Assembly: GCA_041685835.1 (NCBI GenBank)
Contig: JAWLEX010000023.1
Span: 1-34,006, forward strand
Length of the DNA stretch: 34,006 bases
Reading direction: 5' to 3'
Origin: JAIPEI01 sp041685835
GTDB lineage: Bacteria; Desulfobacterota; DSM-4660; Desulfatiglandales; HGW-15
Positions within the stretch are counted from its first letter, which is position 1, and the number at the start of each line of letters is the position of its first letter. The notes below the pieces were generated by a model. The model did no database searches. It was not told the origin of the DNA and was given only the letters and a program-made list of their open reading frames with translations. The position numbers and the translations under genes were made by a program. Of the stretch, positions 6,937 to 14,224 are shown piece after piece.

Positions 6937-8589
6937 TTGGATTTCCGGAGCTTTACCAAGCTGGGGCGCTTTCGCGACCTGGTTTCCGTACTCCTGCGAT
7001 ACGGTTTTCATGACATGGTCGAGCGGATGGACGTGCCTGGCATGGGTATTGTCAAGCGCATCTACCCCAAGGAGATCGATCTCACCGTATACCAGCGGAT
7101 CCGGCTCGCCCTCGAAGAACTCGGTCCCACCTTCGTCAAGTTCGGCCAGATCATGAGTCTGCGGCCGGACCTCCTTCCCGGCCCTATGATCCTGGAACTC
7201 CAGAAACTCCAGGATCAGGTGACCGCACTGGACTTTGCAAGCATTCGGCTCGTGATAGAGGAGGAGTTGGGCGCTCCTGTTGAGGATCGTTTCTCCCGGT
7301 TCGAAGAGACTCCCACGGCCTCAGCCTCCCTGAGCCAGGTTCACCGGGCGGTCATCAAGGAAAGCGGCCTGGTTGTGGCCGTCAAGGTACAGCGCCCCGA
7401 CATTCGGCGTGTAATCGAGACGGACCTTGACATACTGGAGGCATTCGCCCGGCAGGTTCACGAGCGCATGGAAACGGTCCAGGTCTACGACCTCCCTAAC
7501 ATCGTTCGGGTGACCCGAAGGCTGCTGCTTCGCGAACTGGATTTCACGCAGGAAGCCAGGAACATGAAGATAGCCCGGTCGTTCCTGGAGGCTGACACAG
7601 GTATCAGCATTCCCCAGGTCCATATTGACGCCTGCACGGACAAGCTCCTCATCATGGAATTCATTTCGGGCAAACGTCTAAGGGAGGTGGACCCGCAGGC
7701 CCTGGAGCACCCGGAGACCATCGCCGGCAACGGGCTGCGCTTCGCCATCAAGCAGATTCTTGAAGACGGGTTTTTTCACGCCGATCCCCATCCAGGCAAT
7801 CTCCTCCTCACCGAAGGAAATATCCTCTGTCTTCTCGACTGGGGCATGGTGGGACGCCTCACCACCCGGAACAGATACCAGCTCGTTGACTTAATCCAAG
7901 CAGTCGTGAACAGGGACAGCCGTAGATTGAGCGACTGTCTTCTCGAACTGGCGACAGGCCATGAAGGGGTTGATCGTTCGGGCCTGGAGCGGGACCTTTT
8001 GGACCTTCTCGACAACTTCTACTCAGTCCCCCTGAAGCAGTTGAACCTGGGGCATATCCTGCTGGGCATCGCATCTCTACTGCGTACACACCGCCTTCGG
8101 CTGCCTTCGGATTTCATTATCATGATAAAGTCCCTGGTCACTGCGGAAGGCGCTGCACGGATGATCCACCCGGAACTGGATGTGGTTGCCGAGGCCGAAA
8201 GCCATGTGAGGCGGTTGGCGGCCCGGCGGCACAGTCCCAAGACCTCCTGGCGTGAGTTCAAGGTCACCCTGGCCCGCTTCAAGGCCCTGGGAAGTGATTT
8301 GCCGCTCCGAATCACCCGGATCCTGGACAAAATAGACCGTGGAGAAATTCACATCCGCTTCGAGCATGAAAACCTGGGCCCCCTGAGAAAGACTCTGGAC
8401 AACAGCTCGAACCGTCTTACCCTGGGCATCATCATCGGCTCCATGATCATCGGTTCCTCCATGATCATCACCACAGGCATCGGCCCGTTTCTCTTCGGCT
8501 TTCCCCTGCTGGGAGTACTGGGGTATTCTGTTTCCGCAATCCTCGGGCTCTGGCTGGTGTTCAACATCCTGAGGAGCCGCAAATTCTGA
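6937..8589 (+). CDS. ABC1/UbiB-family atypical kinase-like protein
   Basis: At 550 aa this matches the UbiB/AarF (ABC1/ADCK) family, atypical kinase-fold proteins tied to quinone biosynthesis and lipid handling. The family KxGQ motif appears in GPTFVKFGQIMSLRPDLLP. It is followed by the Ala-rich nucleotide loop ASASLSQVHRA, VAVKVQRP with the phosphate-contacting Lys, ELDFTQEARN, the catalytic-loop equivalent FHADPHPGNLL, and the DFG equivalent LLDWGMVG. The C-terminus (about 490-550) carries two hydrophobic helices, as in membrane-tethered UbiB. The TTG start immediately follows the phasin-like stop codon. The neighbourhood has no ubi or men genes, so the substrate cannot be inferred. The exact biochemical reaction of the family remains debated. 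Confidence 0.92.
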   Translation: MDFRSFTKLGRFRDLVSVLLRYGFHDMVERMDVPGMGIVKRIYPKEIDLTVYQRIRLALEELGPTFVKFGQIMSLRPDLLPGPMILELQKLQDQVTALDFASIRLVIEEELGAPVEDRFSRFEETPTASASLSQVHRAVIKESGLVVAVKVQRPDIRRVIETDLDILEAFARQVHERMETVQVYDLPNIVRVTRRLLLRELDFTQEARNMKIARSFLEADTGISIPQVHIDACTDKLLIMEFISGKRLREVDPQALEHPETIAGNGLRFAIKQILEDGFFHADPHPGNLLLTEGNILCLLDWGMVGRLTTRNRYQLVDLIQAVVNRDSRRLSDCLLELATGHEGVDRSGLERDLLDLLDNFYSVPLKQLNLGHILLGIASLLRTHRLRLPSDFIIMIKSLVTAEGAARMIHPELDVVAEAESHVRRLAARRHSPKTSWREFKVTLARFKALGSDLPLRITRILDKIDRGEIHIRFEHENLGPLRKTLDNSSNRLTLGIIIGSMIIGSSMIITTGIGPFLFGFPLLGVLGYSVSAILGLWLVFNILRSRKF

Positions 8590-8654
8590 ATCGGTTATGA
8601 CCGCCCTCGTCGAAAAGGGGGCCGGGCAAAGGATCCGAATCCAGGAGGACATGA

Positions 8655-9500
8655 ATGATCATTCGTTGTCACGGTGCTCGCGGCTCCATACCGGTCTCAG
8701 GCAAAGGCTACCTGAAGTACGGAGGGGACACCACCTGCATTGAAATTCGAAGCAGGAACGACGCGATCATTGCAGTGGATGCAGGGTCCGGAATTCGCAG
8801 GCTGGGGAACAAGCTTCTGATGGAGAGCCGTTTCGAGTACGATATATTGTTTACCCACTCCCACTGGGACCATATCCTGGGATTCCCTTTTTTCAAGCCC
8901 ATTTACAGCGAACAGTCTACTATCCACCTCATGGGCTGCGCCACGACACAGGGAGACATACAGAAGCTGCTCTCCAAGGCCATGAGCGCCCCATATTTCC
9001 CCTACCCGTTCGAGAAGCTCAAGGCCGCGATCCATTACGCCAACGACTGCCGCGAAACCTTTTACATCGACTCCATCGAGATCAGGTCCATTCCCCTCAG
9101 CCACCCAAATACAGGCATGGGATTCCGGTTCACGGAAGACGGCCGCAGCTTCGTATTCCTCACCGACAACGAACTTGGGTACCGTCATCGGGGCGGCATG
9201 ACGTTCGAGGACTACGCGTCCTTCTCGCAGGACGCCGACCTTCTCTTCCATGACGCGGAGTTCACGCCGGAAGAGTACGTCGTAAAGAAGACCTGGGGGC
9301 ACTCCTCCTGCACCGACGCCGTCGATCTCGCCCTGGCCGCCGGGGTCCGGCACCTCGGGCTCTATCATCACAACCAGGACCGTGAGGACGAGGAGCAGGA
9401 CGCCATAGTAGAGAGGTGCCGGGAGATTATTCGCAGCAGGGGTTCGGATATGCGCTGCACCGCCGTCCGCCAGGAGGAGGAGTTCAACCTTTTACAGTGA
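8655..9500 (+). CDS. MBL-fold metallo-hydrolase
   Basis: This 281-residue protein has the metallo-beta-lactamase fold. HSHWDH (HxHxDH, about residues 75-80) binds two metals, the Asp is in LLFHDAEF, and the late metal ligand is the His in WGHSS. The N-terminus, RCHGARGSIPVSGKGYLKYGGDTT, is typical of cytoplasmic MBL proteins related to tRNase Z and class-II phosphodiesterases. The substrate is probably a phosphodiester, but it cannot be read from the sequence. ATG 8655 was preferred over the out-of-frame ATG at 8651; AGGAGG at 8643-8648 supports it. The gene sits between the UbiB-like gene and the CbpM-like gene on the same strand. Confidence 0.85.
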   Translation: MIIRCHGARGSIPVSGKGYLKYGGDTTCIEIRSRNDAIIAVDAGSGIRRLGNKLLMESRFEYDILFTHSHWDHILGFPFFKPIYSEQSTIHLMGCATTQGDIQKLLSKAMSAPYFPYPFEKLKAAIHYANDCRETFYIDSIEIRSIPLSHPNTGMGFRFTEDGRSFVFLTDNELGYRHRGGMTFEDYASFSQDADLLFHDAEFTPEEYVVKKTWGHSSCTDAVDLALAAGVRHLGLYHHNQDREDEEQDAIVERCREIIRSRGSDMRCTAVRQEEEFNLLQ

Positions 9501-9511
9501 GGAGGCCGGAC

Positions 9512-9838
9512 ATGGCCGGGAAATACTGGACGACTACAGAGGTCATCGAGTTATTTCAGATGGAGATTCGCTTCCTGAACGAACTCGAAGAAGAGGAAAT
9601 CGTCTGTCCGGACAGCCTGGAAGACCCCTGCGAAAAGCGCTTCACAGAAGAGGATCTGGAGAGGCTGAGGCTGGCCAAGCTGCTCGTGGAAGATATGGGT
9701 GTCAACCTGGCCGGGGTGGAGATCATCCTGCGCATGCGGCAGCACATGTTTGACATGCGGGCCCAATTCGATCACATTCTCAAGGACCTGGCCGTCAATG
9801 TCCAGCGGCTGCTTCAGGAGCGCAAGCAGCGCTCTTAA
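9512..9838 (+). CDS. CbpM-like chaperone modulator (MerR-type helix-turn-helix)
   Basis: A 108-residue protein with an N-terminal MerR-like winged helix (YWTTTEVIELFQME, then RFTEEDLERLRLAKLL) and a C-terminal coiled coil (LRMRQHMFDMRAQFDHILKDL). CbpM proteins bind the J domain of CbpA-type co-chaperones and modulate them; MerR-like regulators of the same size are the alternative. The context favours CbpM because the next gene, ending only 11 bp away, encodes a DnaJ. Unusually that gene is convergent, not co-directional. ATG 9512 follows GAGGAGG (9499-9505), and the start overlaps no upstream coding sequence. Confidence 0.75.
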   Translation: MAGKYWTTTEVIELFQMEIRFLNELEEEEIVCPDSLEDPCEKRFTEEDLERLRLAKLLVEDMGVNLAGVEIILRMRQHMFDMRAQFDHILKDLAVNVQRLLQERKQRS

Positions 9839-9849
9839 GATTATCCCAT

Positions 9850-11022
9850 TTAAAGTCTGAGGTCCTTCCGAACGCCCTCCCGGTACTCCTCTTCCAGACG
9901 ACCTGCGGCTTCCAGGGCATCCGGATCGTCCGTACGGGGCACCCGCACACCCAGCTTGACCAGGAGGTCGCCCCAGGCCTTGGTTTTGGCATTGTATGCG
10001 CCTTTTCCCTTGAGTCGAAGGGTCTGACCGCTCTGGCTCTTTGGCGGGACCTTCACGCTGATGGATCCGGACGGGGTTGGAATGGTAATGCTTGCTCCGG
10101 CCATTGCCTCCTGAACGGTCAGGGGAAGCTCCATATGGAGGTCGTCACCCTCCCGCCGCAGGAGGGGATGCGGCTTGACGTGAATGACCAGGTAGAGGTC
10201 TCCCGCCGGGCCGCCCCCCTGTCCGGGTTCCCCTTTGCCGGCCACCCGCACGCGCGAACCCTCGCGAACGCCCTTGGGTATCTTGACCCTGATACGCTCG
10301 GTCCCGCGAACCTGACCGCTCCCCCCGCACTGGGAGCATGGAGTTCCCAACCGGCCGTGCCCCCCGCACTGCGGGCATGCCCGTGTAAACTGCATGGGCC
10401 CCTCAGCCACATTAAGCCGGCCCGATCCCCCGCACGCCGGGCATGATCTCATTGTCGAACCCGGCTCCTGTCCGCTCCCCCCGCACCTGGCGCAGCTGAT
10501 CGGTTTTTCCATGGCCAGTTCGGTCTCAAAACCCCTGAGTGCGCTGAGGAGGTCGATGGTCATCTCGTGCTCCAGGTCCCTGCCGCGGGACGACTGCGCG
10601 CCTCGAAAGCCTGCGCCCGCACCGGATCCGGCCCCGAACCCGAAAAGATCGCCGAAGATGTCTTCATAGCTGCTGTACTGACCGAACCCCCCTGTGGAGG
10701 CGCCCGCCCCGCCCCAGCCTTGGCCGCTGTCCCGGCGAAATCCTTGGCCCGCAGACTGCCACTCTTTATACTCCCGGGCCTGTTCCGCATTGAAACCCGA
10801 CTGGAGGCCCTCTTCTCCGAACTCATCGTATAGCTTGCGTTTCTCCTCGTTTCCCAGGGCCTCGTATGCCCGGGATACATCCTTGAACTTCTGCTCCGCA
10901 TCCTGATTACCCGGGTTGAGGTCGGGATGCCACTTGCGGGCAAGCTTGCGATATGCTTTCTTGATCTCTTCCTGGGACGCATCCCTGGACACGCCCAGGA
11001 TCTTGTAGAGGTCGTCTGCCAT
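9850..11022 (-). CDS. dnaJ: DnaJ-type co-chaperone (class I, zinc-finger containing)
   Basis: This co-chaperone stimulates Hsp70/DnaK ATPase and delivers substrates. The J domain occupies residues 1-65 with the HPD motif in KWHPDLN. A Gly/Phe-rich linker follows. Four CxxCxGxG motifs (CARCGGSG, CPACGGSG, CPQCGGHG, CSQCGGSG) form two zinc sites, and two C-terminal beta domains follow. Length is 390 aa from the chosen start. The start at 11022 (MADDLYKIL) fits the family and is preceded by GGAAAGGG; an in-frame start at 11049 would add nine residues. The zinc finger makes it class I, whereas CbpM partners such as CbpA usually lack one. No dnaK or grpE lies nearby. Confidence 0.93.
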   Translation of the reverse strand: MADDLYKILGVSRDASQEEIKKAYRKLARKWHPDLNPGNQDAEQKFKDVSRAYEALGNEEKRKLYDEFGEEGLQSGFNAEQAREYKEWQSAGQGFRRDSGQGWGGAGASTGGFGQYSSYEDIFGDLFGFGAGSGAGAGFRGAQSSRGRDLEHEMTIDLLSALRGFETELAMEKPISCARCGGSGQEPGSTMRSCPACGGSGRLNVAEGPMQFTRACPQCGGHGRLGTPCSQCGGSGQVRGTERIRVKIPKGVREGSRVRVAGKGEPGQGGGPAGDLYLVIHVKPHPLLRREGDDLHMELPLTVQEAMAGASITIPTPSGSISVKVPPKSQSGQTLRLKGKGAYNAKTKAWGDLLVKLGVRVPRTDDPDALEAAGRLEEEYREGVRKDLRL

Positions 11023-11093
11023 GGGCCCTTTCCATGATGGGCCGAACATGATTTTCCGGCCCGGGTTTTAGATTCTCGAACAATCCTCCCGGA

Positions 11094-11144
11094 TTGAGCG
11101 CTCAACTAAGAAATTGAAAATAACCACTTTTTATCTCTTGCCAA
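11094..11144 (-). promoter_or_regulatory. Probable dnaJ promoter with adjacent 12-bp palindrome
   Basis: On the minus strand, TTGGCA (11144-11139), a 16-bp spacer and TATTTT (11122-11117) form a plausible promoter. Just downstream, near the expected transcription start, lies the perfect palindrome TTGAGCGCTCAA (11094-11105). It is a candidate operator for a stress regulator and does not match the CIRCE consensus. Confidence 0.42.
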
Positions 11145-11232
11145 GACGCCAAAATCGCCGGGAAAGATTACAGCAGCTTTTCCTTCCGTGGGATAACCGA
11201 TTTACACTGCCCCGGGCGTATGGCACGGCTTA

Positions 11233-12261
11233 CTACACGATTCGGAGGACCTTGGCGCCACGAATCTTTCTATTCTTGAGCTCCAGCAATGCACGGTTCG
11301 CCTCTGTAAGGCCGAACTCCCGGGTCTCCGGCCGGATCGGAATCTCGGCAGCCAGAGAGAGAAACTCCGAAACATCCCTCCGGGCCACGTTGGCCACGCT
11401 CTTGATTTCCTTCTCCATCCAGAGATGCTCCTCGTAGATCAGGCCCAAGAGTTCGTCCTTGTCCCCGTCCTCCTTGCGAATTGCATTGATCACGAGCCGT
11501 CCCCCGGGTGCGAGGTTTTGAAGGGCCTTTACCACCGGTTTCCACGCCGGGGTCGTGTCAATGATGCAATCAAGGGCTTCCGGCGGCCGATCCTCCGCGG
11601 ACCCGGCCCACACCGCACCAAGTTCGCGTGCGAAATCACGCTCCTTTCCGCTGCGGGCGAACACATAGACCCGGGTGCGCGGATATCGGTGTCCCACCAT
11701 CTTGAGAACCAGATGGGCCGAAGCGCCGAAACCGGTGAGGCCCAAGGCACCACCGTCCTGCAGGCCGGTCAGCCGAAGCGATCGGTATCCGATGGCGCCC
11801 GCGCAGAGGAGCGGTGCGGCCTCGACCTCTGAGAAGATATCGGGAATTCGAAAGGCCGATGATTCAGGGACGGTCATGTATTGGGCGTAGCCGCCGTCCA
11901 CATCGCGGCCGGTGGCACGGAAATCGGGGCACAGGTTCTCCTCCCCTGCAAGGCAGTGCCTGCATGACCCGCACGAAGAATGGATCCAGGCTACGCCCAC
12001 CCGGTCCCCCGGCTGAAAGGCAGCCGCGCCCGGGCCGAACCCCGCCACGCGACCCACCACCTGATGTCCGGGGATAACCGGGAGGACCGGAGGGGGCGTA
12101 CGACCTTCGATCTCGTCCAGTTCGGTGTGGCACACCCCGCACACGTCCACTTCCACCAGGACTTCTCCCTCGCCGGGAACCGGTTCGGGGATCTCGCGGG
12201 CCTCGAGAGGAGAGGTATTCTCCGCCATGCTGCCTGTTTTTTCAAGGACCATTGCCTTCAT
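11233..12261 (-). CDS. Zinc-dependent alcohol dehydrogenase family protein
   Basis: A medium-chain dehydrogenase/reductase of 342 aa. The catalytic zinc region is CGVCHTELDEIEG, followed by PGHQVVG, where the usual GHE glutamate is glutamine; the second zinc cysteine region follows later. The structural zinc site is CGSCRHCLAGEENLC. A Rossmann region (LGLTGFGASAHLVLK) binds NAD(P). It presumably oxidises alcohols or reduces aldehydes, but the substrate is unknown. The start MKAMVLEK at 12261 aligns with family N-termini; in-frame starts upstream add unrelated residues. It stands alone between dnaJ and a repeat-rich zone on the same strand as dnaJ. Confidence 0.9.
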   Translation of the reverse strand: MKAMVLEKTGSMAENTSPLEAREIPEPVPGEGEVLVEVDVCGVCHTELDEIEGRTPPPVLPVIPGHQVVGRVAGFGPGAAAFQPGDRVGVAWIHSSCGSCRHCLAGEENLCPDFRATGRDVDGGYAQYMTVPESSAFRIPDIFSEVEAAPLLCAGAIGYRSLRLTGLQDGGALGLTGFGASAHLVLKMVGHRYPRTRVYVFARSGKERDFARELGAVWAGSAEDRPPEALDCIIDTTPAWKPVVKALQNLAPGGRLVINAIRKEDGDKDELLGLIYEEHLWMEKEIKSVANVARRDVSEFLSLAAEIPIRPETREFGLTEANRALLELKNRKIRGAKVLRIV

Positions 12262-12360
12262 GAGTCTTAATTTACTCCGCATTCTATCGAGGCCAAAGTG
12301 CATGCTTCATTCACCAATGTGGTGAAATCCCTTGTCATGACGCCGTTAATCCTGTAGATA

Positions 12361-12392
12361 GTGCCCATCCAGAAATGAGTTTTGGACGCTTG
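12361..12392 (+). repeat. Degenerate copy of dispersed repeat family B
   Basis: GTGCCCATCCAGAAATGAG and following bases resemble the start of the family B elements at 33835-33895 and 13274-13330. A further weak match lies at 18551-18580. It directly abuts repeat A copy 2. The interval 12262-12645 between the dehydrogenase start and the flavodoxin start holds only these repeats and no gene. Confidence 0.5.
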
Positions 12393-12547
12393 TTAGTGTC
12401 TTACTCCTGAAAAGCTGTCAGAAAAAACAAGAAGTGTTGATGTTAGCATAATCGAAATCGAAATCGATCCCGAAGAAACCACACAGGACGCTCATTCTTC
12501 GCGCCAATGCTCATTGGCTTTAGGTTGCGGACAAGGGGCCGCCTTAG
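12393..12547 (+). repeat. Dispersed repeat family A, copy 2
   Basis: This is a compact copy (155 bp) with the same left and right arms as 5131-5458. The tandem core is reduced to a short ATCGAA tract (about 12448-12465). It also starts and ends with TTAG. The minus-strand open frame in it (translating to GAKNERPVWF) is the same spurious reading frame seen in copies 1 and 3. Confidence 0.85.
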
Positions 12548-12556
12548 TTTCCAATC

Positions 12557-12608
12557 TCGCAGATTGACGCAGAGATTGGCAAAAAAGACCATTTCCGGAT
12601 GGAAACTA
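12557..12608 (+). repeat. Left arm of a 52-bp inverted repeat around the flavodoxin gene
   Basis: This arm matches the reverse complement of 13149-13200 at 50 of 52 positions. It ends 37 bp before the flavodoxin ATG, inside the region where the promoter would be expected. Together the arms bound a 644-bp unit holding only that gene. Confidence 0.88.
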
Positions 12609-12645
12609 AATAGACCAAAACGTTGATTATTACAAGGAGGAAACG

Positions 12646-13146
12646 ATGAAGGCGCTGGTGACATACTACTCTGATACCGGAAACACGAAAATGGTTGCCG
12701 AAGCGATTTACGACCAAATCAAGGAGGCCGCCAAGGACATTATCCCTCTGGCGGATGTGGGCTCTGTGGATGAATATGACATGGTTTTTTGCGGTTTTCC
12801 CGTACACGCGCACAGCATGCCGCCAAAGGTTGCCGCCTTCATCAAAAAACTGCCGGAAGGGACGATGATTGCATTCTTTGCCACTCACGGCTCCTTGCGA
12901 GGTGGCGAACTGGCCATCTCAGCCTTCTACGAGGCCACCAGACTTGCCTCCCATCTTAATACGCTGGGCACTTTCGGATGCAGGGGAAAGGTGAAGGGAT
13001 CCATCATCGAGGCCCTTATGAAAAAAATGGAGCACAAGGCCTGGGCCGTGGAGGCCCAGAGCGCGGCGGGACATCCGGACCAGGGGGACCTGGATGACGC
13101 CCGGGACTTTGCAGACTCCATGATCACGAAAGTCCGCAGCATGTAG
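12646..13146 (+). CDS. Flavodoxin-like protein
   Basis: A 166-residue single-domain flavodoxin fold. The N-terminal phosphate loop YYSDTGNTK binds FMN phosphate, the strand YDMVFCGFPVHAHSMP supplies the first isoalloxazine loop, and ATHGSLRGG fits the second. Flavodoxins are low-potential electron carriers; this subtype resembles stand-alone flavodoxin-domain proteins of anaerobes, and its partners are unknown. ATG 12646 follows AAGGAGG (12634-12640). The gene is isolated: its stop codon is 2 bp from the right inverted-repeat arm, and the left arm ends 37 bp before its start. It may therefore travel or be regulated as a repeat-bounded cassette. Confidence 0.87.
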   Translation: MKALVTYYSDTGNTKMVAEAIYDQIKEAAKDIIPLADVGSVDEYDMVFCGFPVHAHSMPPKVAAFIKKLPEGTMIAFFATHGSLRGGELAISAFYEATRLASHLNTLGTFGCRGKVKGSIIEALMKKMEHKAWAVEAQSAAGHPDQGDLDDARDFADSMITKVRSM

Positions 13147-13148
13147 TC

Positions 13149-13200
13149 TAGTTTCCATCCAGAAATGGTCTTTTTTGCCAATCTCGGCGTCAATCTGCGA
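13149..13200 (-). repeat. Right arm of the 52-bp inverted repeat around the flavodoxin gene
   Basis: Mirror copy of 12557-12608 with two mismatches. Its first 19 bases (TAGTTTCCATCCAGAAATG) recur again at 13332-13350, linking the arm to the same repeat family as the neighbouring elements. Confidence 0.88.
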
Positions 13201-13243
13201 GGTTGCTTGTGCGGCGTACTTCAGTACGCCTCCGCGCAACCTC
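13199..13243. repeat. Large imperfect palindrome (hairpin) next to the right arm
   Basis: GAGGTTGC (13199-13206) pairs with GCAACCTC (13236-13243), and the inner GGCGTACT (13213-13220) pairs with AGTACGCC (13223-13230) around a 2-nt loop. It resembles palindromic intergenic elements. It lies downstream of the flavodoxin gene but lacks a T run. Confidence 0.6.
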
Positions 13244-13273
13244 TTGATCTCCTTGATCTTGACAAAAAATCCT

Positions 13274-13350
13274 CATTTCTGAATTGGAAACTTGCTAGTG
13301 CCAAAAAAGCGTTTCTGGATAGACACTAGTCTAGTTTCCATCCAGAAATG
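13274..13350 (-). repeat. Dispersed repeat family B copy plus partial arm
   Basis: Positions 13274-13330 are the reverse complement of the element at 33835-33895 with few differences (CATCCAGAAACGC core becomes GCGTTTCTGGAT here). Positions 13331-13350 repeat the outer end of the flavodoxin-flanking inverted repeat. Confidence 0.75.
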
Positions 13351-14157
13351 AAACACATCCTGATTTACCACCGACCGGCGGGCTTCCTGATTCTGACATC
13401 GGGTCCTGATTAAAGGAGCGTGTCCCGCTCCAGGCGCACTCCAACCCCCTGCGGAGGGTTATTAATCCCCTGATTCCTTTTCCCTTGATGCTCCTGCTCC
13501 TATGGCGCGAATCGTGCTCGCCTTGTAGGACGAACCCAACCGCACTCAAAGGCCTTCTTGGTCAGGGCACGACATCGCCCAGAGCACTCGGCTCTACAAG
13601 GAAAGGAAGCCCCTTACGCACATGTCCGAACCTGCTACACCACACAGACACTCCGGTTCTACAATGACGGCAATTGGTTATCGGTGATATTCTTCCCTCA
13701 TGTCCGAATCTCGGACAGCAAAGGATTTCAAGGTCCGAGGCCCGTAATTCCCTAAAACGGATGACACGATCTAACGTTCTGTAATTACATGATTTGTCTA
13801 AACAGTGGTTACCTGGCATCATCTTTGCTTGGTCAGAGCTGAGTACCGTGGGGAGGCTTCGCGGAACACTGGAAGGACACAGGCCGGCCACGGGGCGCCG
13901 ATTCAAAAGGGGGAAGCGATTCCCTCGACCCAAACGGCGCATGCAACATTTCGGAGACCTCGCGAGCAGTCCGGTTGCTGCGAACCCGTCCAAAGGGGAC
14001 GCTTTCTGCGAGGTGGGACTTGGAACGACTTGGGGGGCTTCCGGTCCGCCTTCGGATCCGGCACACCGTACTGCTCGTGGGCTCCGGCCTTTTCGGCAAG
14101 AATGCCGCAGGCCGAATACAGTCATGGGATGAAAATCATTTCCTCCTCCCAGGCACC
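13351..14157. other. Gene-poor interval between repeats and lon
   Basis: Several long open frames cross this GC-rich interval on both strands, but none shows a recognisable domain, sensible composition and a ribosome-binding site together. Short inverted repeats occur (for example 14042-14062, CCGG ... CCGG). A strong terminator lies at its right end facing plus-strand transcription. It may contain an unknown non-coding transcript or decayed sequence. Confidence 0.4.
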
Positions 14158-14186
14158 AAAGGCAGGGCTTTTGCCCTGCCTTTTTT
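14158..14186 (+). terminator. Intrinsic terminator, possibly bidirectional
   Basis: AAAGGCAGGGC pairs perfectly with GCCCTGCCTTT around a TTTT loop, with six T residues on the plus strand (14181-14186). It is a textbook terminator for plus-strand transcription. On the minus strand it lies 39 bp after the lon stop and, with the preceding A run, could end lon transcription less efficiently. Confidence 0.85.
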
Positions 14187-14224
14187 CTTGGACAAGACTC
14201 CACCCGGGCATTTCAGGAAAAACG

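Noticed and set aside
13806..14157. tmRNA, RNase P RNA, 6S RNA or SRP RNA before the plus-strand terminator
   Set aside because: None of the conserved core sequences I know for these RNAs could be found.
13562..14203. Minus-strand open frame of about 210 codons downstream of lon
   Set aside because: It crosses the strong terminator, has no domain or sensible ribosome-binding site, and its composition is Arg/Ser/Pro-rich like other shadow frames.
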